Origin: Oscillospiraceae bacterium
GTDB taxonomy: Bacteria; Bacillota; Clostridia; Oscillospirales; Oscillospiraceae
Direction of reading: 5' to 3'
DNA length: 18,659 nt
Assembly: GCA_016296045.1 (NCBI GenBank)
Contig: JAEDKB010000013.1
Span: 1 to 18,659, forward strand
The position numbers and the translations under genes were made by a program. Below the pieces are notes generated by a model. It searched no databases. It saw only the letters and a program-made list of their open reading frames with translations, and was not told where the DNA came from. Positions 1 through 8,565 of the stretch are shown piece after piece. Each line of letters opens with the position of its first letter. Within the stretch, counting starts at the first letter, position 1.

Positions 1-12
1 ATACGCCCCCAT
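1..12 (-). CDS. start of the next dcw-cluster gene (partial, four codons)
   Basis: An ATG at 12-10 on the minus strand is preceded by a perfect GGAGGT ribosome binding site at 24-19 with a 6-nt spacer. It begins a reading frame (Met-Gly-Ala-Tyr) that runs off the left edge. It lies 50 nt downstream of the murG stop, on the same strand, so it is very likely the next gene of the operon. Four codons cannot identify it. From the usual gene order of such clusters, murA (UDP-GlcNAc enolpyruvyl transferase) or ftsQ/divIB are reasonable guesses, but that is synteny inference only. Confidence 0.6.
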
Positions 13-62
13 AGGCAAACCTCCGTATCGGAAATTTGCCCCATCCTATGCAAAATGGGCGC

Positions 63-1187
63 TCAGCGTGATTTTGCCAGTTGCATAATGATCTGATAGA
101 TCCGTTCTGCGGAGTCGATCACTGCCATTTCACGCAGCGCACTCCGCATTTTTGCACAACGCTCTTTATCCTCCAGCAGCTCCTTTGCCGCCCGATAGAG
201 CGTCTCGCCGTCACATTCATTTTCCCGAATCACCACGGCCGCTCCGCGCTGCTCCAGGATTCTGGCATTTTTCTCCTGATGATTATTCGTCACATTGGGC
301 GACGGAACAATGATGCACGGTGTGCCTGCCGCCGCAATCTCATTGAGCGTGGAGGCACCGGCGCGGCTGATAAACAAGTCTGCCGCCGCCATCACCGTGG
401 GCATATTATAGATATATTCCTGCATCGTTACAAGCGGATTTGCGCGCAGATCAACGCCATGCTCGCGCACATATTCCGGCATCCAGCGCCAGCCGAAGGA
501 GCCGGTCGCATGAATGTGACGATACCGTTTTTCTTCACATTCCAGTTTCATAAACTGTGCAATTTTCTTATTCATTTCCCGCGCACCGAGACTTCCCCAT
601 GCCGAAACGATCAGCGGTTCGTCCCCCAGTCCGAGCGCTTTTCGCGCATCCTCGCGCTTGGTAAAAACAAATTCTTCACGCACGGGCATTCCGACCGGAA
701 TGACACGATCGGCATGCTTATATTCGTTGCGGCTTTCGGCAAAGCTGACAAGGATTTTATCCACTTTATCGCAAACCAGTCTGGTTGCAAGTCCGGGCAC
801 GGCGTTTGCCTCGTGAAGCGCGGTAGGAATTCCGTTTTTTACACCCTGCCGCAGCATCGGATAGCTTGCATAGCCGCCGGTGCCGAGGATGACATCGGGC
901 TGAAAATCCCTGATAATCTGATTTGCACGGTGCAGCGCCTGCCGGATAATAACGACCGCCTTCATATTGTGCCATATATCCGCCGGCTTCAGGCTGCGAA
1001 GGTAATTGGAAATCCGAACGGTCTCGATTCGGAAGCCCTCACGCGGAACCAGATCCGTCTCCATGCCGTCATCCGCACCGACAAACAATATTTCCGTTTC
1101 AGGCTTGCGTTCACGCAGCAGCTTCGCCACGGCAATCGCCGGATTGATATGACCGCCTGTACCGCCGCAGGTAAATACGACCTTCAT
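63..1187 (-). CDS. murG: MurG, UDP-GlcNAc:lipid I GlcNAc transferase
   Basis: MurG (374 aa) is a GT-B family glycosyltransferase at the inner face of the membrane. It adds GlcNAc to lipid I to make lipid II. The N-terminal domain shows the glycine-rich loop GGTGGHINP (residues 8-16), GTGGYASYP (102-110) and HEANAVPG (125-132). The C-terminal UDP-GlcNAc-binding domain shows SRAGAST (274-280), the conserved Glu 283 and NNHQEKNA (301-308). The second glycine loop reads WGSLGAR (197-203), where the well-studied enzymes have GGSxGAR. Length is normal for the family. The ATG is supported by AGGAG at 1199-1195 with a 7-nt spacer, and the site abuts the ftsW stop, so translation is probably coupled. 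It follows ftsW by 12 nt, the standard dcw order. Identification is secure. Confidence 0.98.
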   Translation of the reverse strand: MKVVFTCGGTGGHINPAIAVAKLLRERKPETEILFVGADDGMETDLVPREGFRIETVRISNYLRSLKPADIWHNMKAVVIIRQALHRANQIIRDFQPDVILGTGGYASYPMLRQGVKNGIPTALHEANAVPGLATRLVCDKVDKILVSFAESRNEYKHADRVIPVGMPVREEFVFTKREDARKALGLGDEPLIVSAWGSLGAREMNKKIAQFMKLECEEKRYRHIHATGSFGWRWMPEYVREHGVDLRANPLVTMQEYIYNMPTVMAAADLFISRAGASTLNEIAAAGTPCIIVPSPNVTNNHQEKNARILEQRGAAVVIRENECDGETLYRAAKELLEDKERCAKMRSALREMAVIDSAERIYQIIMQLAKSR

Positions 1188-1199
1188 GGATATGCTCCT

Positions 1200-2354
1200 T
1201 TACTTGGGACTTTGCGAAATACTTCGCGAAATATTCAGCATAATGCCGCATTCGGCAAGCTGCATAATCAGCGCCGTGCCGCCGGAAGAAAAGAAAGGCA
1301 GCGAAATACCCGTAGACGGAATCAGATTCGATACGACCGCGACATTCAAAATCACCTGAATGGCAAGCAGCGTTGTCAAACCGGTCGCAAGCAGCATGGA
1401 AAAACGATCCCGCGCATGCATGGCAATCCAGTAGCCCCGGATAATCAAAAGCGCAAACAAAATGAGAATTGCCAGCGCACCGATAAAGCCGAGTTCTTCG
1501 CAAACAATCGCAAAAATGTAGTCGTTATGCTCCTCCGGCAGATACAAGTACTTTTGCCTGCCCTTTCCGAAGCCCAAGCCGAGCAGACCGCCGGAGCCGA
1601 TCGCATATTCCGACTGAAGAATCTGAAGACCGTTGTCCAGAGGATCCGCCTCCGGATCACGCCATGCGGAAATACGGTCGCTGGTATAGCCGCCGCTGAG
1701 CAGCAGGAACAGCAGCGCCGCCGCAGCCAGCGCTGCAACAATGCTGAGAAATTTCCAGTTTGTTCCGCCGACTGCCATCATGCAGAAGCACAGCGCCGCA
1801 ATCATGATCGTGGCGGAAAAATGCGGCTCTATGATTAAAAGCACGGCAATGAGCAGCATTGCCACCGCGCAGGTGGCAAACACGCGGAAGGATTTGATAT
1901 TGGCCTGATTGCGCGTCATAATAACGGAAAGCGATACAATCAGAGAAAACTTTGCTATTTCCGAAGGCTGAAACTGCACAAAGCCGAAGTTGATCCAGCG
2001 TGTAGCGCCGTTGACGTTGGTGCCGACGAACTTGACAGCGATCAGAAGTCCGACCGTAACAAAATAAATGATCTTCGACATACTGCGATACCAGTCATAG
2101 GGCACGCGGCTCATGCCGTAAAGCACCGCAATGCCGGCAACGGCAAAAATCAGTTGACTGGTAAAGTAGCTTGCCGAATTGCCTGTAATGTAATAGGCAC
2201 GGGCAAAGCTCGCGGAAAAGAGCATAATCAGTCCGATTGCAACAAGAAGCAGCGTCAAGAGCAAATACGGCAGATCCATAACGCCGATGTCATTTTCGGC
2301 CACGCGATCTTTTGCGCCTGTCAGTTGGCTTGCTTGCTTCTTTTTCCCGAACAC
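1200..2354 (-). CDS. ftsW: FtsW, SEDS-family septal peptidoglycan polymerase
   Basis: FtsW (384 aa from the chosen start) is the multi-spanning SEDS glycosyltransferase that polymerises lipid II at the septum with its partner class B PBP. About ten hydrophobic segments are visible from residue 30 to 372. Family motifs include GATRWINFG with QPSEIAK (116-135), then QSEYAIGSGGLLGLGFGKG (247-265). LPEEHNDYIF (272-281) contains Asp 278, which corresponds to the essential catalytic-loop Asp of SEDS proteins. Near the C-terminus is PSTGISLPFFSSGG (346-359). The frame stays open to a TTG at 2375, but that extension consists of the ribosome binding site itself. The GTG at 2354, with AGGGGAGGT ending 6 nt before it, is the better start. 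RodA is the main alternative, but the setting between mraY and murG favours FtsW. The gene follows mraY directly with 33 nt between, with no murD. Confidence 0.95.
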   Translation of the reverse strand: MFGKKKQASQLTGAKDRVAENDIGVMDLPYLLLTLLLVAIGLIMLFSASFARAYYITGNSASYFTSQLIFAVAGIAVLYGMSRVPYDWYRSMSKIIYFVTVGLLIAVKFVGTNVNGATRWINFGFVQFQPSEIAKFSLIVSLSVIMTRNQANIKSFRVFATCAVAMLLIAVLLIIEPHFSATIMIAALCFCMMAVGGTNWKFLSIVAALAAAALLFLLLSGGYTSDRISAWRDPEADPLDNGLQILQSEYAIGSGGLLGLGFGKGRQKYLYLPEEHNDYIFAIVCEELGFIGALAILILFALLIIRGYWIAMHARDRFSMLLATGLTTLLAIQVILNVAVVSNLIPSTGISLPFFSSGGTALIMQLAECGIMLNISRSISQSPK

Positions 2355-2360
2355 TGCCGC

Positions 2361-2369
2361 ACCTCCCCT
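2361..2369 (-). promoter_or_regulatory. ftsW ribosome binding site that fixes a GTG start
   Basis: AGGGGAGGT at 2369-2361 is a near-perfect Shine-Dalgarno site 6 nt before the GTG at 2354. It is located inside the longer TTG-initiated frame, so that longer frame (start 2375) is unlikely to be the real one. Confidence 0.8.
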
Positions 2370-2387
2370 CCGCAAAATCGGAAGCTA

Positions 2388-3383
2388 TCAGAACCAGATC
2401 CGAACGCCCAAATATGCAATCACACACATCACGAGCGTAACAGAAACGAACACGACCCAAATTTTCTTTTCGGACCAACCGCACATTTCAAAATGGTGAT
2501 GAATCGGAGCCATTTTAAAGATGCGCTTTCCATGCGTCAGCTTAAAATAGCCAACCTGCAGGATGTCAGAAAGCGTTTCGATAATGTAAATCATACCGAC
2601 CAGCAGCAGCACCAGCGGCATATCCAGCGCAAACGCCATGCCAACCACGGCACCGCCCAAAAACAGCGAGCCGGTATCGCCCATAAAAATCTTTGCCGGA
2701 TAGAAATTGTAGCATAAAAAACCGCACAGACCGCCCAGCAAGGCTGCCGGGAAGGTCGCCAAGCCCGACTGCTTGAGGCTCATGGAAACGATTGTAAAGA
2801 ACAGCATGACCGGACTCGTTACGCCGGAGGCCAGGCCGTCAATTCCGTCTGTCAGATTCACCGCGTTGACACAGCCGACAATGGCAAATACCGCAACGGC
2901 AAGATAGAGCACAACGGGCACATGCGCCACGGGTTCTTTCACAAACGGGATATAAAGATCATATTTCAGATTTCCCGTAAAATGCATGGCAAGCAGGAAA
3001 ATCGCGGCGGCAAGAATCTGAAGCAGCAGCTTCTGAAAGCCGGTCAGTCCCAGATTGCGGTGTTTTTTCACTTTGATAAAATCATCATAAAAGCCGATCA
3101 AGCCAAACATCACGGCAAGCGCAAGCACGAGCAGATGCTTATAATCTCCGCTTTTCATACCGATCCAGCCGGTCACAATGCAGAGGGCGGAGGCGGCAAT
3201 GAACATTAAGCCGCCCATCGTCGGCGTTCCGGCCTTACCGTTATGCCATTTCGGTCCAACCTCGCGGATGGATTGTCCGGCTTTCAGCGCACGCAGCGCG
3301 GGAATCAGGAACTTGCCCAAAACCAACGCCAGAACAAAACCGCCGAGAATTGAAATCAGCACCATAATCAATGTGTTATCCAT
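2388..3383 (-). CDS. mraY: MraY, phospho-MurNAc-pentapeptide translocase
   Basis: MraY (331 aa from the chosen start) transfers phospho-MurNAc-pentapeptide from its UDP carrier to undecaprenyl phosphate, giving lipid I on the inner membrane face. It has about ten transmembrane segments. Characteristic elements are KWHNGKAGTPTMGG (45-58), the metal/catalytic DD pair in YDDFIKV (99-105), NLTDGIDGLASG (176-187), IFMGDTGS (232-239) and PIHHHFE (293-299). The frame can be extended to an ATG at 3398. The ATG at 3383 has GGGAG (3396-3392) 8 nt upstream, while the earlier ATG has no such site. With this start the gene overlaps the murF stop by 8 nt (ATGGATAA), so translation is probably coupled. Identification is secure; the start is likely but not certain. 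Confidence 0.97.
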   Translation of the reverse strand: MDNTLIMVLISILGGFVLALVLGKFLIPALRALKAGQSIREVGPKWHNGKAGTPTMGGLMFIAASALCIVTGWIGMKSGDYKHLLVLALAVMFGLIGFYDDFIKVKKHRNLGLTGFQKLLLQILAAAIFLLAMHFTGNLKYDLYIPFVKEPVAHVPVVLYLAVAVFAIVGCVNAVNLTDGIDGLASGVTSPVMLFFTIVSMSLKQSGLATFPAALLGGLCGFLCYNFYPAKIFMGDTGSLFLGGAVVGMAFALDMPLVLLLVGMIYIIETLSDILQVGYFKLTHGKRIFKMAPIHHHFEMCGWSEKKIWVVFVSVTLVMCVIAYLGVRIWF

Positions 3384-4746
3384 GATGAATTCTCCCATCG
3401 TCTGTATGTAAAAGTCGGAGCACCCGCTCCATTTTCATGCCGCGGCTGCCCTTTACAAGCAGGGTATCCTCCGGCTGCAGCGCCTTTTTTAATGCTTCGG
3501 CAAGCGCTTCATGGCTTTCAAAGCACCATGCCTGCGTCATACCGGCAGCTTTGGCGCCGAGGACATATTGTTCACTGTTCGCCCCATAGGCAAACAGCAA
3601 ATCAGCAATCCTTGCGCTTTCCCGTCCGACTTCATAATGTTCCTTGGCCGCATAGTCGCCCAACTCAAGCATCCCGCCCAGAACGGCAATTTTTCTGCCC
3701 TTTGCGCCGGAAAGCACCTTCAGCGCCGCACGCATGGACTCCGGACCGGCATTATAGCAATCCTCAATGATATGAAGCTCGCCAAGGTCATAGCAATGCT
3801 GCCGCATTCCGGTGTTTTTAAAATCAGCCAGTCCGGCCGCAATACGCTCTGCGCTGATGCCGCATTTAAGTCCCACGGCAACCGCTGCAAGCGCATTCAG
3901 AACATTATGCTCCCCCTGCACAGGCAGGCGGATCGGAATTTCCTGCCCGAACGCCAGTGCGGTAAAGCGGACACCGTCGCTGTCTATAAAAACATCGACA
4001 GCGCGAATATCATTTTGTTCCTTCCTTCCGAACGTCAGCGCATGATGGCTTACCGCCGCATCATAAAGGCGCGGAATATCTCCGCAAAAAATCGCCGTTC
4101 CGTTCGGTTTCAGCCCTTCCAGTATTTCGAGCTTTGCCCGAAGAATTCCCTCTTCGGAACCAAGATTTTCAATGTGCATTCTGCCGACATTTGTAATCAC
4201 CGCAATGTCCGGCTGCGCAATCGATGTCAGAAGCGATATTTCACCGAAATGATTCATGCCCATTTCCAGCACCGCCGCTTCGCAGGTTGGATCGATACCG
4301 AGAACCGTGATCGGCAGCCCGATACCGTTGTTAAAATTTTCCGCTGTCTTCTGTGTTGCATAAGTCGTTTGCAAAACAGCGGCAATCATTTCCTTTGTCG
4401 TTGTTTTACCGACGCTTCCGGTAATGCCGACAACCTTGGTTTGCAGCGTCCGACGGTAGTTTTTCGCTATTTCCTGTAACGCTGAAACCGTGTCCTCCGC
4501 ATAGATCGCGGGAATATGATCGTCCAGAGGGCGGCTTGCAAGCACCGCCGCCGCACCGGACTCAACTGCGCTTTTTGCATAATCATGTCCGTCTCTTGCG
4601 CCGGTGATGGCTACAAACAGCTCACCCCTGTGCAGTCGTCTTGTATCAAAGTTTGCTCCGTTGAAGGCTACGGCTTCAAACTGCGGTGCAACGCTTCCGC
4701 CGCACCATGCAGCCGCCTGCTTCAGTGTAATTGCTTCATTTCGCAT
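3376..4746 (-). CDS. murF: MurF, UDP-MurNAc-tripeptide--D-Ala-D-Ala ligase
   Basis: MurF (456 aa) is the cytoplasmic ATP-dependent ligase that adds D-Ala-D-Ala to UDP-MurNAc-tripeptide, the last soluble step. The N-terminal substrate-binding domain covers about residues 1-100. The central ATPase domain carries the P-loop GITGSVGKTTT (107-117), NFNNGIGLP (137-145), EMGMNHFGEI (161-170) and NVGRMHIENLGS (186-197). GEHNVLNALAA (278-288) and EDCYNAGPESM (328-338), together with MLELGDY (359-365), mark the C-terminal Mur ligase domain. The protein ends with KGSRGMKMERVL about 20 residues before its stop. The ATG at 4746 lies 25 nt inside the end of murE, with GGAGGT at 4764-4759 (12-nt spacer, rather long). 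The gene also overlaps mraY downstream. Length and order fit the family. Confidence 0.97.
   Translation of the reverse strand: MRNEAITLKQAAAWCGGSVAPQFEAVAFNGANFDTRRLHRGELFVAITGARDGHDYAKSAVESGAAAVLASRPLDDHIPAIYAEDTVSALQEIAKNYRRTLQTKVVGITGSVGKTTTKEMIAAVLQTTYATQKTAENFNNGIGLPITVLGIDPTCEAAVLEMGMNHFGEISLLTSIAQPDIAVITNVGRMHIENLGSEEGILRAKLEILEGLKPNGTAIFCGDIPRLYDAAVSHHALTFGRKEQNDIRAVDVFIDSDGVRFTALAFGQEIPIRLPVQGEHNVLNALAAVAVGLKCGISAERIAAGLADFKNTGMRQHCYDLGELHIIEDCYNAGPESMRAALKVLSGAKGRKIAVLGGMLELGDYAAKEHYEVGRESARIADLLFAYGANSEQYVLGAKAAGMTQAWCFESHEALAEALKKALQPEDTLLVKGSRGMKMERVLRLLHTDDGRIHHG
3392..3396 (-). promoter_or_regulatory. mraY ribosome binding site, inside the 3' end of murF
   Basis: GGGAG at 3396-3392 is 8 nt before the ATG at 3383. 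It lies within the last codons of murF, which argues for the internal ATG over the one at 3398 and for coupling of murF and mraY translation. Confidence 0.6.
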
Positions 4747-6179
4747 AATGCCGAGGCTACCTCCTCGCGCTCATCCAGATGTGTTTTTTCCGTACCGAGA
4801 ATCTGGTAGGTCTCGTGTCCCTTGCCCGCAAGCACGATGATATCGTCCTTTTGGGCGTGCTGCATGGCAAGGCGAATGGCTTTGCGGCGATTTTCCTCTA
4901 CCAGATACGGCGTTTTCGTCCCTTTCACTCCGACCAGAATGTCTTCAATAATCGCCATCGGATCCTCTGTGCGGGGATTATCCGACGTAATGATCGCAAA
5001 ATCCGCATAGCGCACACCGATCTCACCCATAATCGGACGTTTCTTCCGATCCCGGTCACCGCCGCAGCCAAATACCGCAATCAGCCTGCCCTTGCAGAAA
5101 TCACGCACGGAGCGGAGCACATTTTCCAAGCCGTCCGGCGTATGAGCATAGTCAATGAGCACCGTATAGTCCGTTCCGGGCGTCGGCACAACTTCAATAC
5201 GACCCTTAACGCCCTTTGCTTTTCCCAACGCCTTTGCCGCGTCAGAAAGTGAAATTCCGAGCTGACGTGCGATTCCAAGCACGACCAATGCGTTGCTGAC
5301 CGTGAAGCGTCCGGGAATTCCCAGACGGATATGCGCCGTGCTGTTGCCCTCGCAAACGTCCATTTCAATGTGATCCGACCGAAGCACAACATTCTGCGCG
5401 TGCAGATCCGCCGAGGGCGCAGCACCTACAGTATATACGCTGCAGGTCGCATCGTCAATCATTTTCGGTGCCGTGGGGTCATCGATGTCAAAAACACCTT
5501 TATCGCAGTTGCGGAATAAAATCGCTTTTGCTTTTCGGTATTCCTCCATAGTTTTATGGAAATCCAGATGATCCTCCGTCAAATTCGTAAACGCGCCGAC
5601 CTGATAGCGTATCTGCCCGACACGGTGCAGCGCCAGCGCATGAGAAGACGCTTCCATAACCACATGGGTACAGCCGGCATCACGCATCTGCGCAAGCAAG
5701 CCCTGAAGCTCAAAGCTTTCCGGCGTTGTACGCTCGGTTTCCAGCACCTTCTCGCCGATCATGTTGCAGATCGTTCCGATCAGTCCGACCTTTGCTCCAA
5801 GCGCATTTTCCAGAACGGATTTGAGCAGATAGGTACTCGAAGTTTTTCCGTTTGTGCCGGTAATCGCAATCATTTGCATAGAATCCGCGGGATGAGCATA
5901 CCAGTTCGCACCGAGCTGAGCCAATGCCTGTCTTGCCGAAGCGACCCTGACCCACGGCACCTGCTGCGGCATTTCGCGCTCGCACAGGACTACGCCTGCG
6001 CCATGCGCAATGGCATCGGGAATATACTTATGTCCGTCCGTTGCAAAGCCCGGGACGGCGACAAACATCTCTCCCTGCTTTGTTGAGCGAGAAGAATAAC
6101 TGACGCCCTCGATCTCCATATCCATCGGTGCATTGCTTTCCAGCACCGAAATACCCTCTAACAGCTTTTGTAATTTCAT
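4722..6179 (-). CDS. murE: MurE, UDP-MurNAc-dipeptide--meso-diaminopimelate ligase
   Basis: MurE (485 aa) adds the third residue of the peptidoglycan stem peptide. The P-loop ITGTNGKTSS is at 106-115. TTPE (151-154), EASSHALALHR (176-186) and DHLDFH (203-208) follow. The Lys in KAKAILF (216-222) matches the region of the carbamylated lysine of Mur ligases. DNPRTEDP (400-407) is the DNPR signature of enzymes that select meso-diaminopimelate rather than L-lysine, so the wall is predicted to be mDAP type. GKGHETYQ (452-459) is also typical. The frame extends upstream to a TTG at 6215, but the ATG at 6179 has AGGAG at 6190-6186 with a 6-nt spacer and matches the family N-terminus. It starts 10 nt after the PBP gene stop and overlaps murF by 25 nt. 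Confidence 0.97.
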   Translation of the reverse strand: MKLQKLLEGISVLESNAPMDMEIEGVSYSSRSTKQGEMFVAVPGFATDGHKYIPDAIAHGAGVVLCEREMPQQVPWVRVASARQALAQLGANWYAHPADSMQMIAITGTNGKTSSTYLLKSVLENALGAKVGLIGTICNMIGEKVLETERTTPESFELQGLLAQMRDAGCTHVVMEASSHALALHRVGQIRYQVGAFTNLTEDHLDFHKTMEEYRKAKAILFRNCDKGVFDIDDPTAPKMIDDATCSVYTVGAAPSADLHAQNVVLRSDHIEMDVCEGNSTAHIRLGIPGRFTVSNALVVLGIARQLGISLSDAAKALGKAKGVKGRIEVVPTPGTDYTVLIDYAHTPDGLENVLRSVRDFCKGRLIAVFGCGGDRDRKKRPIMGEIGVRYADFAIITSDNPRTEDPMAIIEDILVGVKGTKTPYLVEENRRKAIRLAMQHAQKDDIIVLAGKGHETYQILGTEKTHLDEREEVASALCEMKQLH

Positions 6180-6189
6180 AAATATCTCC

Positions 6190-8541
6190 TTAGTCCATTG
6201 CCGTTGTATCAGCAAAAATCACCATTATGGTGGTACCTCTGGAAACTTTTGTTCCCACCTCAATATCCTGATCCGTTACCACAACATGCCATGCCGTAGA
6301 ATCGGTGCCCTTCGCCTGAAGATACAGGCCGAGTTCCGATAGCGTCTGTGTTGCCTCCGAAACCGTCATTCCCATCAGATTCGGTACTTCCACCTTATCC
6401 GTCGGCATCGTGCTGTCGGTATATAACAGGACGACCGAATTGCCCGGAAGTTCCTTGCCCGCTGCCGGGATCTGGCTGACGACATTGGCTCCGTCGCCGA
6501 TCAGCCGGTAGGAAAGGGAGCTTTCCGCCAGAAGCTTGGACGCGGCTGCTTCATCCAGTCCGATGACATCCGGCATCATGACGTTGACGCGGCTCATATC
6601 CTCCTGTGCGTACTCCGGTTCAATGCCGAGATACGGAAGAATGTCCTCAAAAACCGCCGCACAGGTCGGAGCCGCCATCATGCCGCCGGAAATATACTGT
6701 CCCGTGGCGGCATTCGGCGTATCAAGCGCGACCAGCACCACATAGCGCGGATCATTCATCGGCGCTACTCCGACAAAGGAAACGATTTTATCATTTGTCG
6801 TCTGACCGTTTTCATCGACCTGATCGACCTTTTCGGCCGTACCGGTCTTGCCGCCGACACGGAAACCGACAACCTTTGCATTTTTGGCTGTGCCCTCGGT
6901 AACGACCGACTCCAAAAGCTGGCACATGGTTGCGGAGGTTTCCTCAGAAATGACCTGACGGATCACGGTTCTCCCGTTTTGCTTTACAACATTTCCGTCG
7001 GCATCCAGCACCTCGGATACCACATAAGGCTGCAACAGGTATCCGCCGTTAACCACCGCCGAAATTGCCCGAACAAGCTCAATGGGTGTCGGCTTGACCG
7101 TCTGACCGAATGAGGTAGCAATCAGATAGCTGGTACCATAGGAATCGTTATCGGCCAGCCGTTCTTTTGTATGAAACAATCCGCTGGCCTCGCCCGGGAG
7201 GTCGATTCCGGTTCGCTCCATCAGCCCGAACGCGCTGCAATAGTCATAAAGCGTATCGCCGCCCATCTTCAAACCGATACGCGCAAAGGCAATATTGCAG
7301 GAATTCTGCAACGCCTGCGCAGTTGTTTCCGAGCCGTGTCCGGAATGCTGCCAGCAATCCAGCGGCTGAGAACGTCCTTCAAATTTTTCTACGCCGGCGC
7401 AATAAAATGTATCCTCCAACGTGACAGCGCCGGAATCAATCGCAGAGGCCAGCGTAATGACCTTAAACGTCGAGCCGGGCTCATAGCCGTCGGAAACGCA
7501 TCGATTTCGCCATTGCTTCAGTCTCGCCTCCGCTACGGCATCGTTATACTCCGCCATTGCTTTTTCCCGTTCTTCGCTGCCCTCCGGAAGCTGTATGGCC
7601 GCAGCATACTGCTCATCGAGCTTTGCCTGCACAGCGGTATTATAAATCGTCAGGTATTGGTTTGGATCGTAGTTGCCCATGGTTGCCATGGCAACAATCT
7701 CACCGGTCTGTGCGTCCATAACGATTCCGAACGCACCGTTTAGCACATCATAGCGGTCAATGGCATCATTGAGCTGTTTTTCCAGCGCTCGCTGCACCGT
7801 CAGGTCTATGGTAAGCACAAGACTGTCACCGTCGCTGGCTTCATAGTACTTTTCATAGGAATAGAGCATTTCTGTCTCATTGTTTCCCTTGGTGGTGATT
7901 ACAGCGCCGGCAGTACCCTCTAAAATGCTGTTGTAATAGGACTCCAAGCCTTCAGAGCCTTTGTTTTCCGTATTTGTGAAGCCCAGAAGCTGCGACGCAC
8001 TTTCGTGATTGGGATAATAGCGAAGAGAATCCGGTTCCAAATGCACGCCGATGATATTGTTTTCGCTGATATACTCGCGCACCTGATCGCAGACATCCTG
8101 ACTTTGTTTGCGCTTGATCACCTTGTAGCGCATGGAGGTGTCAGCGGCCTGCTCTTTGATATAGCTTTCCTCCAGATCCAGAATCTGTGCCAAATTCCGC
8201 GCAAGCGCGTCCACATCCACATCGTTTTGTTCCAGCTCCAGCGGATCCAAAAAGATATTCTCTACGCTGCTGGACGCGGCAAGCACATCCATATTCCGAT
8301 CATAGATCGTTCCGCGTGAGGCGGTAACACTGGTGCTGCGAGTTTGGTTGCTGATTGCCTTTGACTCATAATAATCATGGTCAATAATCATCAGCTTCAC
8401 GAGTCTTCCGGCCAGTACCGCAAAGGCAATTACGCCAAGCAGTACCATAAGCGCCAGTATGCCCTTTCGGACATAGGTATCCGTCACGCCCTGCTGCCGA
8501 ACGGCAGAACGCGATCTCCTTTGTCTGGCATTTTTCTTCAT
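6190..8541 (-). CDS. Class B penicillin-binding protein, PBP2B/PBP2x/SpoVD type, with two PASTA domains
   Basis: This is a monofunctional transpeptidase (783 aa) predicted to crosslink septal peptidoglycan outside the membrane as partner of FtsW. A short basic cytoplasmic tail (1-26) precedes one membrane anchor (about 27-51). The PBP dimerisation domain covers about 70-230. The transpeptidase domain has S-x-x-K as PGSTFK (Ser 357, Lys 360), S-x-N as SCN (414-416) and KTGT (565-568). Two C-terminal PASTA repeats follow at about 655-710 and 717-777. About 45 charged, helix-prone residues (300-345) sit just before the active-site serine motif. The ATG at 8541 has GGAGG at 8551-8547, while the longer frame to 8592 would translate the terminator-like hairpin. 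Only one PBP gene is present where Bacillus has tandem pbpB and spoVD, so vegetative (PBP2B/FtsI) and sporulation (SpoVD) roles cannot be separated; I leave the symbol empty. Confidence 0.95.
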   Translation of the reverse strand: MKKNARQRRSRSAVRQQGVTDTYVRKGILALMVLLGVIAFAVLAGRLVKLMIIDHDYYESKAISNQTRSTSVTASRGTIYDRNMDVLAASSSVENIFLDPLELEQNDVDVDALARNLAQILDLEESYIKEQAADTSMRYKVIKRKQSQDVCDQVREYISENNIIGVHLEPDSLRYYPNHESASQLLGFTNTENKGSEGLESYYNSILEGTAGAVITTKGNNETEMLYSYEKYYEASDGDSLVLTIDLTVQRALEKQLNDAIDRYDVLNGAFGIVMDAQTGEIVAMATMGNYDPNQYLTIYNTAVQAKLDEQYAAAIQLPEGSEEREKAMAEYNDAVAEARLKQWRNRCVSDGYEPGSTFKVITLASAIDSGAVTLEDTFYCAGVEKFEGRSQPLDCWQHSGHGSETTAQALQNSCNIAFARIGLKMGGDTLYDYCSAFGLMERTGIDLPGEASGLFHTKERLADNDSYGTSYLIATSFGQTVKPTPIELVRAISAVVNGGYLLQPYVVSEVLDADGNVVKQNGRTVIRQVISEETSATMCQLLESVVTEGTAKNAKVVGFRVGGKTGTAEKVDQVDENGQTTNDKIVSFVGVAPMNDPRYVVLVALDTPNAATGQYISGGMMAAPTCAAVFEDILPYLGIEPEYAQEDMSRVNVMMPDVIGLDEAAASKLLAESSLSYRLIGDGANVVSQIPAAGKELPGNSVVLLYTDSTMPTDKVEVPNLMGMTVSEATQTLSELGLYLQAKGTDSTAWHVVVTDQDIEVGTKVSRGTTIMVIFADTTAMD

Positions 8542-8565
8542 GCTGGCCTCCGCGAATAAAAGTCC

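Noticed and set aside
38..62. Short inverted repeat after murG as a terminator
   Set aside because: Only about five paired bases, no T-run, and the next gene starts with a perfect ribosome binding site within 50 nt.
81..1838. 585-codon plus-strand frame across murG and ftsW
   Set aside because: In codon register with both minus-strand genes and Cys/Arg/His/Gln rich, as expected for the complement of real genes.
2354..2375. TTG start for ftsW giving 391 residues
   Set aside because: The extra codons are the Shine-Dalgarno sequence; the GTG at 2354 has ideal spacing.
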